Assembly: GCA_052115395.1 (NCBI GenBank)
Contig: JBFRGO010000001.1
Length of the DNA: 64,000 nt
Direction: 5' to 3' (one strand)
Source: Noviluteimonas sp052115395
GTDB lineage: Bacteria; Pseudomonadota; Gammaproteobacteria; Xanthomonadales; Xanthomonadaceae
Of this stretch, positions 33,591 to 45,548 are shown piece by piece (position 1 is the stretch's first letter; each line of letters begins with the position of its first letter). The notes under the pieces are model-generated. The model was not told the origin of the DNA. It ran no database searches and worked only from the letters and a program-made list of their open reading frames with translations. A program made the position numbers and the translations under genes.

Positions 33591-36427
33591 CAGAAATACA
33601 TCCTTGTTTCGCCGGGGCCTTCGACGTTGCTGACGCAACGCCCGCACAACTGCGGATGCGCCGCGACCGCGCCGACATCGCCGCGATGCTGCCAGCAACG
33701 CACGCACTTGGTCTTCTGCGTGGGTGCGGCGGTGATCTGCATTTCGTCGGTGTTGTCGGCGTTCAGATGCACGTCGCCGCTGATCAGCAGGAAGCGCAAC
33801 TCGTCGACGAGCGGCGCAAGCCAATTCTGGTCGGCGACGCCGCAACGAATGCCGATCTCGGCTTCCAGTGCGGCACCGATCTGGCCATTGGCGCGCATCG
33901 GTTCGAGCACCTTCGCCACGTTGTCGCGCAGCGCCAGCAACCGATCCATGTCTTCGACGCTGAGCACCGCGCGATCGTCGAGCGGCGCCAGGCCGTCGTA
34001 CCACGTGGCGAACAACACGTTGCCCTCGCGCTGGCCGGGGATCTGCGTCCACATCTCATCGGCGGTGAACGAGAGGATCGGTGCGATCCAGCGCACGAAG
34101 GCTTCGGCGATGCGATACATCGCCGACTGCGCCGAACGGCGCGCGGGCGCGTCTTCGCGCAGCGTGTACAAACGGTCCTTCGTCACGTCCAGGTACAACG
34201 CGCCGAGGTCCACGCTGCAGAAATTGACCAGCGCCTGCACGATCTCCGCGAAGTCGTAGCGCGCATAGGCGTCCGCGATCTTCTGCTGCACTTCGAAGGC
34301 GCGATGCACGATCCAGCGGTCCAGCGCGACCATCGCATCCAGCGGCGCGAGGTCGCGCGCCGGATCGAAGCCATGCAGGTTGCCGAGCAGGAACCGCGCG
34401 GTGTTGCGGATGCGGCGATACACATCGCCGTTGCGCTTGAGGATTTCGTCGGACACCGAAATCTCGTTGCGGTAGTCGGTCGAGGCGATCCACAGGCGCA
34501 GCACGTCAGCGCCCATCTGGTCGATGACCTTGTGCGGATCGATCACGTTGCCGAGCGACTTGGACATCTTGCGGCCGTTCTGGTCGACCGTGAAGCCGTG
34601 CGTCAGCACCTGGCGATACGGCGCATCGCCATCCATCGCCACGCCGGTCAGCAACGAGGACTGGAACCAGCCGCGATGCTGGTCGGAGCCTTCGAGGTAG
34701 AGATCGGCAGGTTTTGCCAACATGTCGTCGGGACGCTGCGCGAGCACGCATTCGTGGCTCACGCCGGAGTCGAACCACACATCGAGGATGTCGCGCACCT
34801 TTTCGTATTTCGACGCATCGGCGCCGAGCAGCTCGGCGGCGTCCAGCGCGTACCACGCATCGACGCCCGATTGCTCGACGCGATCGGCGACCTGGCGCAT
34901 GAGCGCCGGCGAATCCGGATGCGGTTCGCCGGTTTCGCGATCGATGAACAGCGCGATGGGCACGCCCCAGGTGCGCTGGCGCGAGATGCACCAGTCGGGG
35001 CGGCCTTCGACCATCGCGAAGATGCGCGCCTCGCCCCAGTCGGGGAAGAACTGCACGCGGCCGATCGCCGCGAGCGCATCGCGACGCAGGCCGGCCTGCT
35101 CCATCGAGATGAACCACTGCGGCGTCGCGCGGAAAGCCACCGGCGTCTTGTGGCGCCAGCAATGCGGATAGCTGTGCACGAGCGTGGAATGCGCGAGCAA
35201 CGCGCCGTTCGCACGCAGCACTTCGACGATCGCGTCGTTCGCCTTCCAGATGTGCAGGCCCGCGAGTTGCGTGCCATCCGCCGCGGGCGTCGACGGCAGA
35301 TAAACGCCGCGCCCATCGACCGGATTCACCTGCGCCGCCGTGTAGGCATCGGTGAGCCCGTAACGCAGGCCGACCGCGAAGTCTTCCTGGCCGTGGCCCG
35401 GCGCGGTGTGCACGGCGCCGGTGCCGTCTTCGGCGGACACGTGTTCGCCGAGGATCAGCGGGATCTCGCGTTCGTAAAAGGGATGCTGCAGACGCTGGCC
35501 TTCGAGTTCGACGCCCTGCGCACGGCCATGCACGAGGTAATCCTCGACGCCGTAACGCGCGAGGGCCTTTTCGGCGAGCGCTTCGGCGAGTACGAGCCAC
35601 GTGCGCTTGCCGTCGCGTTGCGGGCCTTCGACCAGCACGTAGTCCAGTTCCGGGCCGAGCGTGACCGCAAGGCTCGCGGGCAGCGTCCAGGGCGTGGTCG
35701 TCCAGATCGGCACGGCGACGTCGACGCCATCAGGCAACGCGACGCCGAACGCCGTGGCGAGCGCTTGCGGCTGGCGCGCGCGATACGCGACATCGATCGC
35801 CGGCGAGGCCTTGTCCTGGTATTCGATCTCCGCTTCGGCCAGTGCCGAACCGCAGTCGAAGCACCAATGCACCGGCTTCACGCCGCGCGCCAGATGACCG
35901 CGGTCGATGATCTTCGCCAGCGAACGCAACATGTCGGCTTCGTAGCGGAAGTCCATCGTGCGATACGGACGCTCCCATTCGCCGACCACGCCCAGGCGTT
36001 TGAAGCCCTTGCGTTGTTCGTCGATCTGCTCGGCGGCGTATTCGCGGCACTTCGCGCGGAAGGCTTCGGCGTCGAGATTCACCCCGACCTTGCCGTGCTT
36101 TTTCTCGACGACCAGTTCGATCGGCAGGCCGTGGCAATCCCAACCGGGCACGTAGGGCGCATCGAAGCCGGCCATCAGCTTGGACTTCACCACGATGTCC
36201 TTGAGGACCTTGTTGACCGCGTGGCCGATGTGGATCGGCCCGTTGGCGTACGGCGGGCCGTCGTGCAGCACGAAACGCGGGCGGCCCTGCGCCTTCGCGC
36301 GGATCTGCGCGTAAAGGCCGTCGGCCTCCCAACGCTTGAGCGTTTCGGGCTCGCGCTTGGGCAGGTCGCCGCGCATCGGGAAGTCCGTCGCGGGCAGGTG
36401 GATGGTGGGCTTGTAATCCTGGGTCAC
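33590..36427 (-). CDS. ileS: Isoleucyl-tRNA synthetase
   Basis: A class I synthetase of 945 residues. It has the HIGH motif in PIHIGHAVNKVLKDI, the editing domain (WTTTPWTLPAS), KMSKSLGN and a C-terminal zinc finger (C-x2-C ... C-x2-C around CVRCWQH and CGRC). The start is GTG 36427, overlapping the ribF stop (GTGA); a long open frame upstream belongs to the ribF region in another frame. It sits in the ribF-ileS-lspA-ispH unit. Confidence 0.97.
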   Translation of the reverse strand: MTQDYKPTIHLPATDFPMRGDLPKREPETLKRWEADGLYAQIRAKAQGRPRFVLHDGPPYANGPIHIGHAVNKVLKDIVVKSKLMAGFDAPYVPGWDCHGLPIELVVEKKHGKVGVNLDAEAFRAKCREYAAEQIDEQRKGFKRLGVVGEWERPYRTMDFRYEADMLRSLAKIIDRGHLARGVKPVHWCFDCGSALAEAEIEYQDKASPAIDVAYRARQPQALATAFGVALPDGVDVAVPIWTTTPWTLPASLAVTLGPELDYVLVEGPQRDGKRTWLVLAEALAEKALARYGVEDYLVHGRAQGVELEGQRLQHPFYEREIPLILGEHVSAEDGTGAVHTAPGHGQEDFAVGLRYGLTDAYTAAQVNPVDGRGVYLPSTPAADGTQLAGLHIWKANDAIVEVLRANGALLAHSTLVHSYPHCWRHKTPVAFRATPQWFISMEQAGLRRDALAAIGRVQFFPDWGEARIFAMVEGRPDWCISRQRTWGVPIALFIDRETGEPHPDSPALMRQVADRVEQSGVDAWYALDAAELLGADASKYEKVRDILDVWFDSGVSHECVLAQRPDDMLAKPADLYLEGSDQHRGWFQSSLLTGVAMDGDAPYRQVLTHGFTVDQNGRKMSKSLGNVIDPHKVIDQMGADVLRLWIASTDYRNEISVSDEILKRNGDVYRRIRNTARFLLGNLHGFDPARDLAPLDAMVALDRWIVHRAFEVQQKIADAYARYDFAEIVQALVNFCSVDLGALYLDVTKDRLYTLREDAPARRSAQSAMYRIAEAFVRWIAPILSFTADEMWTQIPGQREGNVLFATWYDGLAPLDDRAVLSVEDMDRLLALRDNVAKVLEPMRANGQIGAALEAEIGIRCGVADQNWLAPLVDELRFLLISGDVHLNADNTDEMQITAAPTQKTKCVRCWQHRGDVGAVAAHPQLCGRCVSNVEGPGETRMYF

Positions 36428-37365
36428 GCGCAAGCCTGTTGCGAGAGGGAAGAGAGGAGGTCGCGCGCCTGGCGCGCGTCGCGATGGATCTGTTCGACCA
36501 TCGCGGGCAAATCGGTGAAGGTCGCCTCGTCGCGCAGATGCGCCACGAATTCGACTGCGATGTGCCGACCGTACAGGTCGCCGTCGAAGTCGAACAGGTG
36601 CGCCTCGAGCAAGGGCTCCACGCCGGCGACGGTCGGGCGCGTGCCGAAGCTCGCGACCGAATCGATCGGCGCATCGCCCAGGCCATGCACGCGCGTGGCG
36701 AAGATGCCCTGCAGCGGCGGACGGCGACGGCCGTAACGCAAATTCGCGGTGGGATAACCGAGCGTGCGACCGAGTTGCTTGCCGCGCACGACGCGGCCGG
36801 CGATCGCGTAAGGGCGACCCAGCAGGCGTCGCGCGGTGTCGAAATCGCCGGCGGTCAGCGCGGCGCGGATGCGCGTGCTCGAGACACGTTCGCCGTCGAC
36901 GACGACCGGATGGATCGCATGCGCTTCGAATTCGCCGAAGGTGCGCAGCAACGCAAGGTCGCCGGCGCGACCCTTGCCGAAACGGAAATCGGGGCCGATC
37001 CACACTTCGCGCGCTTGCAGGCGATCGATCAGGACTTCGCGGACGAAACGTTCGGCGGACATCGCGACGAGCTTTGCATCGAAACGCAGCAGGCCCACGA
37101 CGTCGATGCCGAGATCGCGCAGGCCTTCGAACTTCGCGCGGGCGAGCGTGAGGCGCGGCGGTGGTTCGGCCGGTGCGAAGAATTCGCGCGGCAGCGGTTC
37201 GAAGCTCAGCGCGACCGCGGGCACGCCCAGCGCACGCGCACGCTCGACGGCGCGGCGCACCAGCGCGCGATGGCCGAGATGGAGGCCGTCGAATGCGCCG
37301 ATGCAGACCACGCTGCCTTGGGGGCACAAGGGCCCGCCTTCGACGTCACGGAACAGCCTGCTCAT
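36424..37365 (-). CDS. ribF: Bifunctional riboflavin kinase / FAD synthetase
   Basis: RibF turns riboflavin into FMN and FAD. The FAD-synthetase half has CIGAFDGLHLGHRALV and a later RVSSTRIRAALTAGD; the flavokinase half has GRPYAIAGRVVRGKQLGRTL and GYPTANL. The length of 313 residues is normal. The ATG at 37365 (MSRLFRDVEGG) is chosen. It heads a tight unit with ileS and lies 55 bases after murJ on the same strand. There is no FMN riboswitch in front. Confidence 0.95.
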   Translation of the reverse strand: MSRLFRDVEGGPLCPQGSVVCIGAFDGLHLGHRALVRRAVERARALGVPAVALSFEPLPREFFAPAEPPPRLTLARAKFEGLRDLGIDVVGLLRFDAKLVAMSAERFVREVLIDRLQAREVWIGPDFRFGKGRAGDLALLRTFGEFEAHAIHPVVVDGERVSSTRIRAALTAGDFDTARRLLGRPYAIAGRVVRGKQLGRTLGYPTANLRYGRRRPPLQGIFATRVHGLGDAPIDSVASFGTRPTVAGVEPLLEAHLFDFDGDLYGRHIAVEFVAHLRDEATFTDLPAMVEQIHRDARQARDLLSSLSQQACA

Positions 37366-37420
37366 GGAACGCGGGAGTATAGCTGCCGCCCTGCCCTCCG
37401 CCCCGCGGAACACAGCGATC

Positions 37421-39049
37421 TCAATGTTCCTTCAGGTCCGAGAGGCGGAAGCCCATCGCGACCATCGCCGCCCCGTACACCGCGACGCCGCCGCCCACCA
37501 GCAGGCCGAGCCACAGGATCCGCGTCGTCACCGCGACGGTCGTGAAATCCGGCGCGATGCGCAGGCCGAGGATCAGCGCCACCGTCATCGCCCCGCAGGC
37601 CACGGCCAGGCGCACCAGGAACTTGCCCCAACCGGGCTTGCGTTCGTAAACGCCCGCTTGCCGCAGCCAGCGCCACAGCAGCAGCAAATTGAGGTAACTC
37701 GCGGCGGCCGAGGCCATGCCCAGCGCGAAATGCAGGCCGGGCGTGTGCGACAGCGCGACCAGCACCGGGCCCTGCTTCATCGCCGGCGAGACCCAGACCA
37801 CGTAGAGGATCGCGAGGAACAGGCCGTTGAACACCATGTTCGCCACCAGCGAGGCCACGCCCGCGCGCACCGGCGTCTTCGTGTCCTGGCGGGCGTAGAA
37901 CGCGGGCAACACGACCTTCACCAGCGCGAAGGCCGGCAGGCCGAAGCTCAGGCCGAACACCGACAGCGCCGCCATCTTCGTGTCGAATGCGGTGAAGTGG
38001 CCATGCTGGAACAGCGTGGACACCAGCGGCACGCACAGCAGCATCAGGCCGAGCATCGCGGGGGTGGCGATCATCAGCGTGGTGCGCAGGCCCCAGTCCA
38101 GCGCCGCCGAAAATCCCGCGCGATCGGTGTTGACGTGGTGCCGCGCGAGCGCCGGCAGGATCACCGTGCCGAGCGCAACGCCGAACACGCCCAGCGGCAG
38201 CTCCAGGAAGCGATCGGCCTGCGACAACCAGGTCTGCGAACCGGCGATCAACAAGGAGGCGATCACCGTATCGAGCAACAGGTTGATCTGCGCGACAGAG
38301 GAGCCGAACAGCGTCGGCACCATCAGGCGCATCACCTTGCGCACGTCCGGATGGCGCGCGCCCCAGCGCGGCCACGAGAGCAGGTCCAGCTTCGCCAACT
38401 GCGGCACCTGGAACAGCAACTGCAGCACGCCCGCCGCCAGGATCGCCCAGCCCAGCGCGAGTATCGGCACCTGCAGCAAGGGCGAGAGCCACAGCGCGCC
38501 GGCGATCATGCAGACATTGAGGATCACCGGCGTGAGCGCCGGCATGCCGAAGCGATGGAAGCTGTTGAGCGCGCCGGCCGCCAGCGCCGTCAGCGAGACA
38601 AACAACAGGAACGGGAAGGTGAGCTGCAGCAGCGTGACCGTGAGGGCGAACTTCTGCGGCTCGTCGGCCGCGCCGGGCGAGAACAGCAAGGTCACCTGCG
38701 GCGCGAAGAACACCCCGAGGGCAACGATCACCAGGAGCACCCCGCCCAGCGTGCCGGCCGTGCGGGAGACCAGTTCCTTCAGCTCGGCGTGGGTCCGCTT
38801 TTCCTTGATCTCCGTGAACACCGGGACGAAGGCGGTCGAAAACGACCCTTCGGCGAACAGCCGCCGCATGAAATTCGGGATGCGGAAGGCGACCCAGAAG
38901 GCGTCGGTCATGGCGTTGGCGCCGAAGACGCTGTTGATCACCATGTCCCGGACCAGGCCGAAGACCCGGCTGACCATGGTCATGCTGCCGAAGGAGAGCA
39001 GGCCCCGCAGCATCCGGGGGCGCGGGGCGGACGGACCGGGACCACTCAT
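37421..39049 (-). CDS. murJ: Lipid II flippase MurJ
   Basis: MurJ moves lipid II across the inner membrane for peptidoglycan synthesis. The 542-residue MOP-superfamily protein has about 14 membrane segments. Typical motifs are TMVSRVFGLVRDMVI, DAFWVAFRIPNFMRRLFAEG, FSTAFVPVF and GVFGVALGTVILPALARHH. The start is ATG 39049 (MSGPGPSAPR); an upstream TTG in frame is less likely. It is divergent from rpsT, a common arrangement. Confidence 0.95.
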   Translation of the reverse strand: MSGPGPSAPRPRMLRGLLSFGSMTMVSRVFGLVRDMVINSVFGANAMTDAFWVAFRIPNFMRRLFAEGSFSTAFVPVFTEIKEKRTHAELKELVSRTAGTLGGVLLVIVALGVFFAPQVTLLFSPGAADEPQKFALTVTLLQLTFPFLLFVSLTALAAGALNSFHRFGMPALTPVILNVCMIAGALWLSPLLQVPILALGWAILAAGVLQLLFQVPQLAKLDLLSWPRWGARHPDVRKVMRLMVPTLFGSSVAQINLLLDTVIASLLIAGSQTWLSQADRFLELPLGVFGVALGTVILPALARHHVNTDRAGFSAALDWGLRTTLMIATPAMLGLMLLCVPLVSTLFQHGHFTAFDTKMAALSVFGLSFGLPAFALVKVVLPAFYARQDTKTPVRAGVASLVANMVFNGLFLAILYVVWVSPAMKQGPVLVALSHTPGLHFALGMASAAASYLNLLLLWRWLRQAGVYERKPGWGKFLVRLAVACGAMTVALILGLRIAPDFTTVAVTTRILWLGLLVGGGVAVYGAAMVAMGFRLSDLKEH

Positions 39050-39067
39050 GCGGCGTGGGCCCCGTGG

Positions 39068-39096
39068 TTGACGCAAGTGGTTGAAACGCCCATACT
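39068..39096 (+). promoter_or_regulatory. Sigma-70-type promoter of rpsT
   Basis: TTGACG (39068-39073), 17-base spacer, CATACT (39091-39096), with the rpsT start 79 bases further on. Five of six bases of the -35 agree with consensus. Confidence 0.6.
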
Positions 39097-39174
39097 TCCG
39101 CGCTTCGTTGTGCCGGGAAAGCCCTGGTACCGATCCATTTCCACCCTCATCGTTTCGTTCCCAGGATTCCCGTC

Positions 39175-39444
39175 GTGGCCAATATCAAGTCCGCCAAGAA
39201 GCGCGCCAAGCAGACCGTCGTGCGCAACGCTCGCAACGCCGCTCAGCGCTCGATGCTGCGCACCGCCGTCAAGAAGGTGCTGAAGGCGCTCGACGCCAAT
39301 GACGCCGCCGCCGCCCAGGCCGCGTTCGTCGTGGCGCAGCCCATTCTCGACCGCTTCAGCGCGCGTGGCCTGATCCACAAGAACAAGGCCGCCCGCCACA
39401 AGAGCCGCCTCACGGCGCGCATCAAGGCGCTGCAGGCTGCCTGA
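39175..39444 (+). CDS. rpsT: 30S ribosomal protein S20
   Basis: S20 binds 16S rRNA in the body of the 30S subunit. The protein starts ANIKSAKKRAKQT after a GTG initiator and ends KNKAARHKSRLTARIKAL, giving a lysine-rich 89-residue three-helix protein as usual. It is monocistronic, with its own promoter upstream and a strong terminator downstream. Confidence 0.97.
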   Translation: MANIKSAKKRAKQTVVRNARNAAQRSMLRTAVKKVLKALDANDAAAAQAAFVVAQPILDRFSARGLIHKNKAARHKSRLTARIKALQAA

Positions 39445-39468
39445 TTCGATCAGCGCAGTTGCGGTCCA

Positions 39469-39496
39469 GAAAAACCCGGCCTCGGCCGGGTTTTTT
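39469..39496. terminator. Bidirectional terminator between rpsT and obgE
   Basis: The hairpin CCCGGC/GCCGGG is flanked by AAAAA on one side and TTTTTT on the other, so it can end both rpsT (plus) and obgE (minus), which converge here. Confidence 0.9.
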
Positions 39497-39514
39497 GTTG
39501 CCTGTGCGCAGGCC

Positions 39515-40567
39515 TCACGCATCGGCCTGCCCCTGCTCCAGCTGTTCTTCGCGCAGGCGATCGAAGAAGGTCTGCACGGCGAGCATGATCGGCCACGTGC
39601 CTTCGCGCGCGAGCGCGGACACCATGTACCAGGGCTGCGTCCAACCCAGTTCCTGCACGACCGCTTCGGCTTGCGCGCGCGCTTCGTCCTCGAACATCAG
39701 GTCGGCCTTGTTGAGCACCAGCCAGCGCGGTTTTTCCAGCATCGCCGGATCGTACTTGCGCAACTCGTGTTCGATCGCGCGCACTTGTTCTGCGGGCGAG
39801 GCTTCCACGCCGCCTTCCATCGGCGCCATGTCGACCAGGTGCAGCAGCAAACGCGTGCGCTGGACGTGTCGAAGGAACAGGCTGCCCAGCCCCGCGCCTT
39901 CGGCCGCGCCTTCGATGATCCCCGGGATGTCGGCGATCACGAAGCTGCGATGGTGTTCGACCGAAACCACGCCCAAGTTCGGATAGAGCGTGGTGAAAGG
40001 ATAGTCGGCGACCTTCGGCGTCGCGGCGGAAACCGCGCGGATGAACGTCGACTTGCCCGCGTTCGGGAAGCCGAGCAGGCCCACGTCGGCGAGCAGCTTG
40101 AGTTCCAGGCGCAACGTGCGTTGCTCGCCTTCGTCGCCCGGCGTCGAACGACGCGGCGAACGATTGGTCGAGCTCTTGAAATGCATGTTGCCCAGGCCGC
40201 CCTTGCCGCCCTTGGCGACGAGCAGGCGATCGCCGTGCCGCGTGAGGTCGCCGATGATCTCGTCGGTCTCGATGTTGTGCACGACCGTGCCGACCGGAAC
40301 CGTGATCGTGTGATCCTCGCCGCCCTTGCCGTACATCTCGCTGCCCCGTCCGTTCTCGCCGCGCTGTGCGCGGAAGGTCTTCTCGTGGCGGAAGTCGACG
40401 AGCGTGTTGAGGTTTTCGTCGGCCTGCAGCCAGACGTTGCCGCCGCTGCCGCCGTCGCCGCCATTGGGGCCGCCCAGCGGAATGAACTTCTCGCGCCGGA
40501 AACTGATGGATCCATCGCCGCCGTTGCCGGCGATCACGGTGATGTCTGCTTCGTCGACGAGTTTCAT
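39515..40567 (-). CDS. obgE: Obg-family GTPase (CgtA)
   Basis: ObgE is a 50S assembly GTPase linked to (p)ppGpp. The glycine-rich Obg fold is visible (AGNGGDGSISFRREKFIP, GGPNGGDGGSGG), followed by the G domain: GFPNAGKST, FTTLYPNLGVV, DIPGIIEGAAEGAGLG and NKADL. The length of 350 residues is normal. It is the third gene of the rplU-rpmA-obgE unit; a GC-rich hairpin at 40599 lies between rpmA and this gene. Confidence 0.97.
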   Translation of the reverse strand: MKLVDEADITVIAGNGGDGSISFRREKFIPLGGPNGGDGGSGGNVWLQADENLNTLVDFRHEKTFRAQRGENGRGSEMYGKGGEDHTITVPVGTVVHNIETDEIIGDLTRHGDRLLVAKGGKGGLGNMHFKSSTNRSPRRSTPGDEGEQRTLRLELKLLADVGLLGFPNAGKSTFIRAVSAATPKVADYPFTTLYPNLGVVSVEHHRSFVIADIPGIIEGAAEGAGLGSLFLRHVQRTRLLLHLVDMAPMEGGVEASPAEQVRAIEHELRKYDPAMLEKPRWLVLNKADLMFEDEARAQAEAVVQELGWTQPWYMVSALAREGTWPIMLAVQTFFDRLREEQLEQGQADA

Positions 40568-40598
40568 TTCACTTGCATTCCTTGCTGCAGAAACGACG

Positions 40599-40620
40599 AA
40601 CCCCGCCGGAGCGGGGCTCG
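40599..40620 (-). terminator. Weak terminator or attenuator between rpmA and obgE
   Basis: A 7-bp GC hairpin, (A)GCCCCGC/GCGGGGTT on the minus strand, follows rpmA by about 20 bases. The downstream side (CGTCGTTT) is only partly T-rich, so read-through into obgE is expected. Confidence 0.5.
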
Positions 40621-40641
40621 TCGGACACCGGCGCGCCGAGG

Positions 40642-40896
40642 TTACTCGACGACGCTGACGGTGCGGCGCTTGTTCGGGCCCTTGGTCGAGAAATCGACCT
40701 TGCCATCGACCAGCGCGAACAGGGTGTGGTCGCGGCCGAGGCCGACGCCCGAACCCGGGTGGAACTGCGTGCCGCGCTGGCGAACGATGATGTTGCCGGC
40801 TTCGACGGCCTGGCCGCCGTAGAGCTTCACGCCCAGGTACTTCGGATTGGAGTCGCGGCCGTTGCGCGAGGAACCTACGCCCTTTTTGTGTGCCAT
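40642..40896 (-). CDS. rpmA: 50S ribosomal protein L27
   Basis: L27 lies near the peptidyl-transferase centre. MAHKKGVGSSRNGRDSNPK, LGVKLYGGQ and GNIIVRQRGTQFHPG are the family motifs. The 84-residue length is normal. It is second in rplU-rpmA-obgE, 12 bases after rplU. Confidence 0.97.
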   Translation of the reverse strand: MAHKKGVGSSRNGRDSNPKYLGVKLYGGQAVEAGNIIVRQRGTQFHPGSGVGLGRDHTLFALVDGKVDFSTKGPNKRRTVSVVE

Positions 40897-40908
40897 GGCT
40901 GCTTCTCC

Positions 40909-41229
40909 TTACTTCTTGTCGCCACCGGCGATGCCGGTGATCTCGATTTCGGTGTAGTGCTGCCGGTGGCCCATCTGCTTGCGATGGTGCTTGCGGCGGC
41001 GGAACTTCACGATGCGCACCTTGTCGGCGCGGCCGTGACCCTTGACGGTGGCGGTGACGCTCGCGCCCTTGAGCGCGTCGCCGAGCTTGACGCCTTCGCC
41101 GTCGCCGAGCATGAGCACGTTGTCGAACGTGATCGACTTGCCGGCTTCGACATCGAGCAGCTCGACGCGGAGCGTCTCGCCTTGCATCACGCGGTATTGC
41201 TTACCGCCGGTGACCAGTACTGCGTACAT
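40909..41229 (-). CDS. rplU: 50S ribosomal protein L21
   Basis: L21 binds 23S rRNA. The protein starts MYAVLVTGGKQYRV and contains VRIVKFRRRKHHRKQMGHRQ, typical of the family. The length of 106 residues is normal. It leads the rplU-rpmA-obgE unit and has a good promoter 65 to 94 bases upstream of the start codon. Confidence 0.97.
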   Translation of the reverse strand: MYAVLVTGGKQYRVMQGETLRVELLDVEAGKSITFDNVLMLGDGEGVKLGDALKGASVTATVKGHGRADKVRIVKFRRRKHHRKQMGHRQHYTEIEITGIAGGDKK

Positions 41230-41293
41230 GACCAGGCATTCCTCTGTAGTTATTGTGGTCGCCTGAACGCCTTCGAGGGCGGACAGAAGCGGA

Positions 41294-41323
41294 ATTGTAG
41301 GGGTTTCAGCGATTTACGGTCAA
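41294..41323 (-). promoter_or_regulatory. Sigma-70 promoter of rplU-rpmA
   Basis: On the minus strand, TTGACC (41323-41318), an 18-base spacer and TACAAT (41299-41294) match the consensus at ten of twelve positions. This is the best promoter in the window. Confidence 0.75.
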
Positions 41324-41434
41324 CTGAGGCCGCTTGCTGCCGGTGTGATGCCGGCTTAACCGGCCTTGGCGCCTGATTCCCGGGCCCGCGAGAGGGGCGC
41401 GGCGCTCCCCCACCACGCTCAGGGAGGTCGTCCC

Positions 41435-42430
41435 ATGTTCGAGGGTCTCATCGACCAGGTCGCCGCACGCTTCGGCATCGGCCCCGACAAAGTCCGCCAA
41501 CTGCTTCCCCTGCTGGCCGGCCTGATGTTCAACCAGTCCGGCGGTTTCGCCGGATTCCTCGACCGATTCCGCCAGCAGGGACTGGGGGATGTCGTCCAAT
41601 CGTGGGTGGGCACGGGGCCCAACCAGCCGATTTCGCCCGGGCAGGTCGAAAGCGCGCTCGGCCCCTCGGCCGTCAACGAGATGGCCAGCAAGGTCGGCGC
41701 CGATCGCAACGCGGTCTCCGGCGCGCTCAGCGGCCTGTTGCCCGACATGGTGAACGGGCTGACCGAAGGCGGCCGCATCCCCACTTCGATCCCGGCCAGC
41801 CTCGCGGGCCTGCTCGGCGGCGGTGCCGCCGCGCTGGGCACCGGCGCGCGCGCAGCGGCTGCGACCGGCGGCGAGGTGGTCCGCGCGGCAGGCGGCGGCA
41901 TGGGCCGGTGGTTGCCGTGGATCGCGATCATCGCCCTGGCGCTGATCGCCATCTTCGCCTTCCGCAGTTGCAAGCGCGAAGCCATGCCGGGCGCCCCGAC
42001 GGCCGCCGCCCCGTCGATGGCATTGCCCGACGCCGGCGCCGCGCTGGATGCGCTGCTCGGGCGCACGTTCAGCGCCGACGAACTGGTGAAGGCACTGAAC
42101 CTGATGACGATCCACTTCGACACCGGCAGCGCCCGCATCTCCGCCGACAGCACGGCGTTGCTGGCCAAGGCCGCGAGCGTCATCAAGAAAGCCCCGGCCG
42201 GCACCCGCATCGAAGTCGGGGGCCACACCGACAACACCGGCGATGCGGCCGCCAACATGACACTCTCGCGCGAGCGCGCCGCCGCCGTGGTGGCGGAACT
42301 GACCCGCGACGGCGTGGACCCGGCCAACCTCACCAGCCAGGGTTACGGACAGGACCGTCCGGTCGCCGACAACACCACCGACGCCGGTCGCGCGAAGAAC
42401 CGGCGGATGGAGTTCACGGTCCTTCACTGA
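41435..42430 (+). CDS. DUF937 (YidB-like)-OmpA fusion envelope protein
   Basis: A 331-residue protein in three parts. Residues about 1-115 look like a YidB/DUF937 domain (MFEGLIDQVAARFGIG, LPLLAGLMF, GGFAGFLDRFRQQGLGD, VQSWVGTGPNQPIS). A glycine/alanine linker and one membrane helix follow (about 158-176). The C-terminal OmpA domain has IHFDTGSARIS, EVGGHTDNTGD, LSRERAAAVVAEL and AKNRRMEF with the D/R pair that binds diaminopimelate in peptidoglycan. It likely ties an inner-membrane anchored domain to the cell wall. Start ATG 41435 with AGGGAGG upstream. It is followed by an 11-bp hairpin. Confidence 0.88.
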   Translation: MFEGLIDQVAARFGIGPDKVRQLLPLLAGLMFNQSGGFAGFLDRFRQQGLGDVVQSWVGTGPNQPISPGQVESALGPSAVNEMASKVGADRNAVSGALSGLLPDMVNGLTEGGRIPTSIPASLAGLLGGGAAALGTGARAAAATGGEVVRAAGGGMGRWLPWIAIIALALIAIFAFRSCKREAMPGAPTAAAPSMALPDAGAALDALLGRTFSADELVKALNLMTIHFDTGSARISADSTALLAKAASVIKKAPAGTRIEVGGHTDNTGDAAANMTLSRERAAAVVAELTRDGVDPANLTSQGYGQDRPVADNTTDAGRAKNRRMEFTVLH

Positions 42431-42459
42431 CGGGCAGGCCCGTTCAGGAGCCTGAGTCG

Positions 42460-42489
42460 CAGCCTGTGCGCCCTCGCGCGCACAGGCTG
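42460..42489 (+). other. Stable hairpin between the ompA-like gene and uvrA
   Basis: An 11-bp perfect stem, CAGCCTGTGCG/CGCACAGGCTG, with an 8-base loop and no T-run. It may end the upstream transcript weakly or protect its 3' end. Confidence 0.45.
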
Positions 42490-42572
42490 GCGTTGCGCGG
42501 ATTTGCCCCCACCTATTCGGCTCGTTACGCTCCCCTGTTCGACCTCGGCTCCCGCACCGGACTCCCTACTCG

Positions 42573-45544
<2,972 letters not shown>

Positions 45545-45548
<4 letters not shown>

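Noticed and set aside
33569..36736. A 1055-codon plus-strand open frame
   Set aside because: It lies antisense to ileS, whose HIGH, KMSKS and zinc motifs are intact. It is a high-GC mirror frame.
37366..37420. An FMN riboswitch before ribF
   Set aside because: The gap before ribF is only 55 bases and shows no conserved FMN aptamer sequence.
41306..42427. A 373-codon minus-strand open frame
   Set aside because: It is antisense to the DUF937-OmpA gene, which has a clear OmpA domain and ribosome-binding site.
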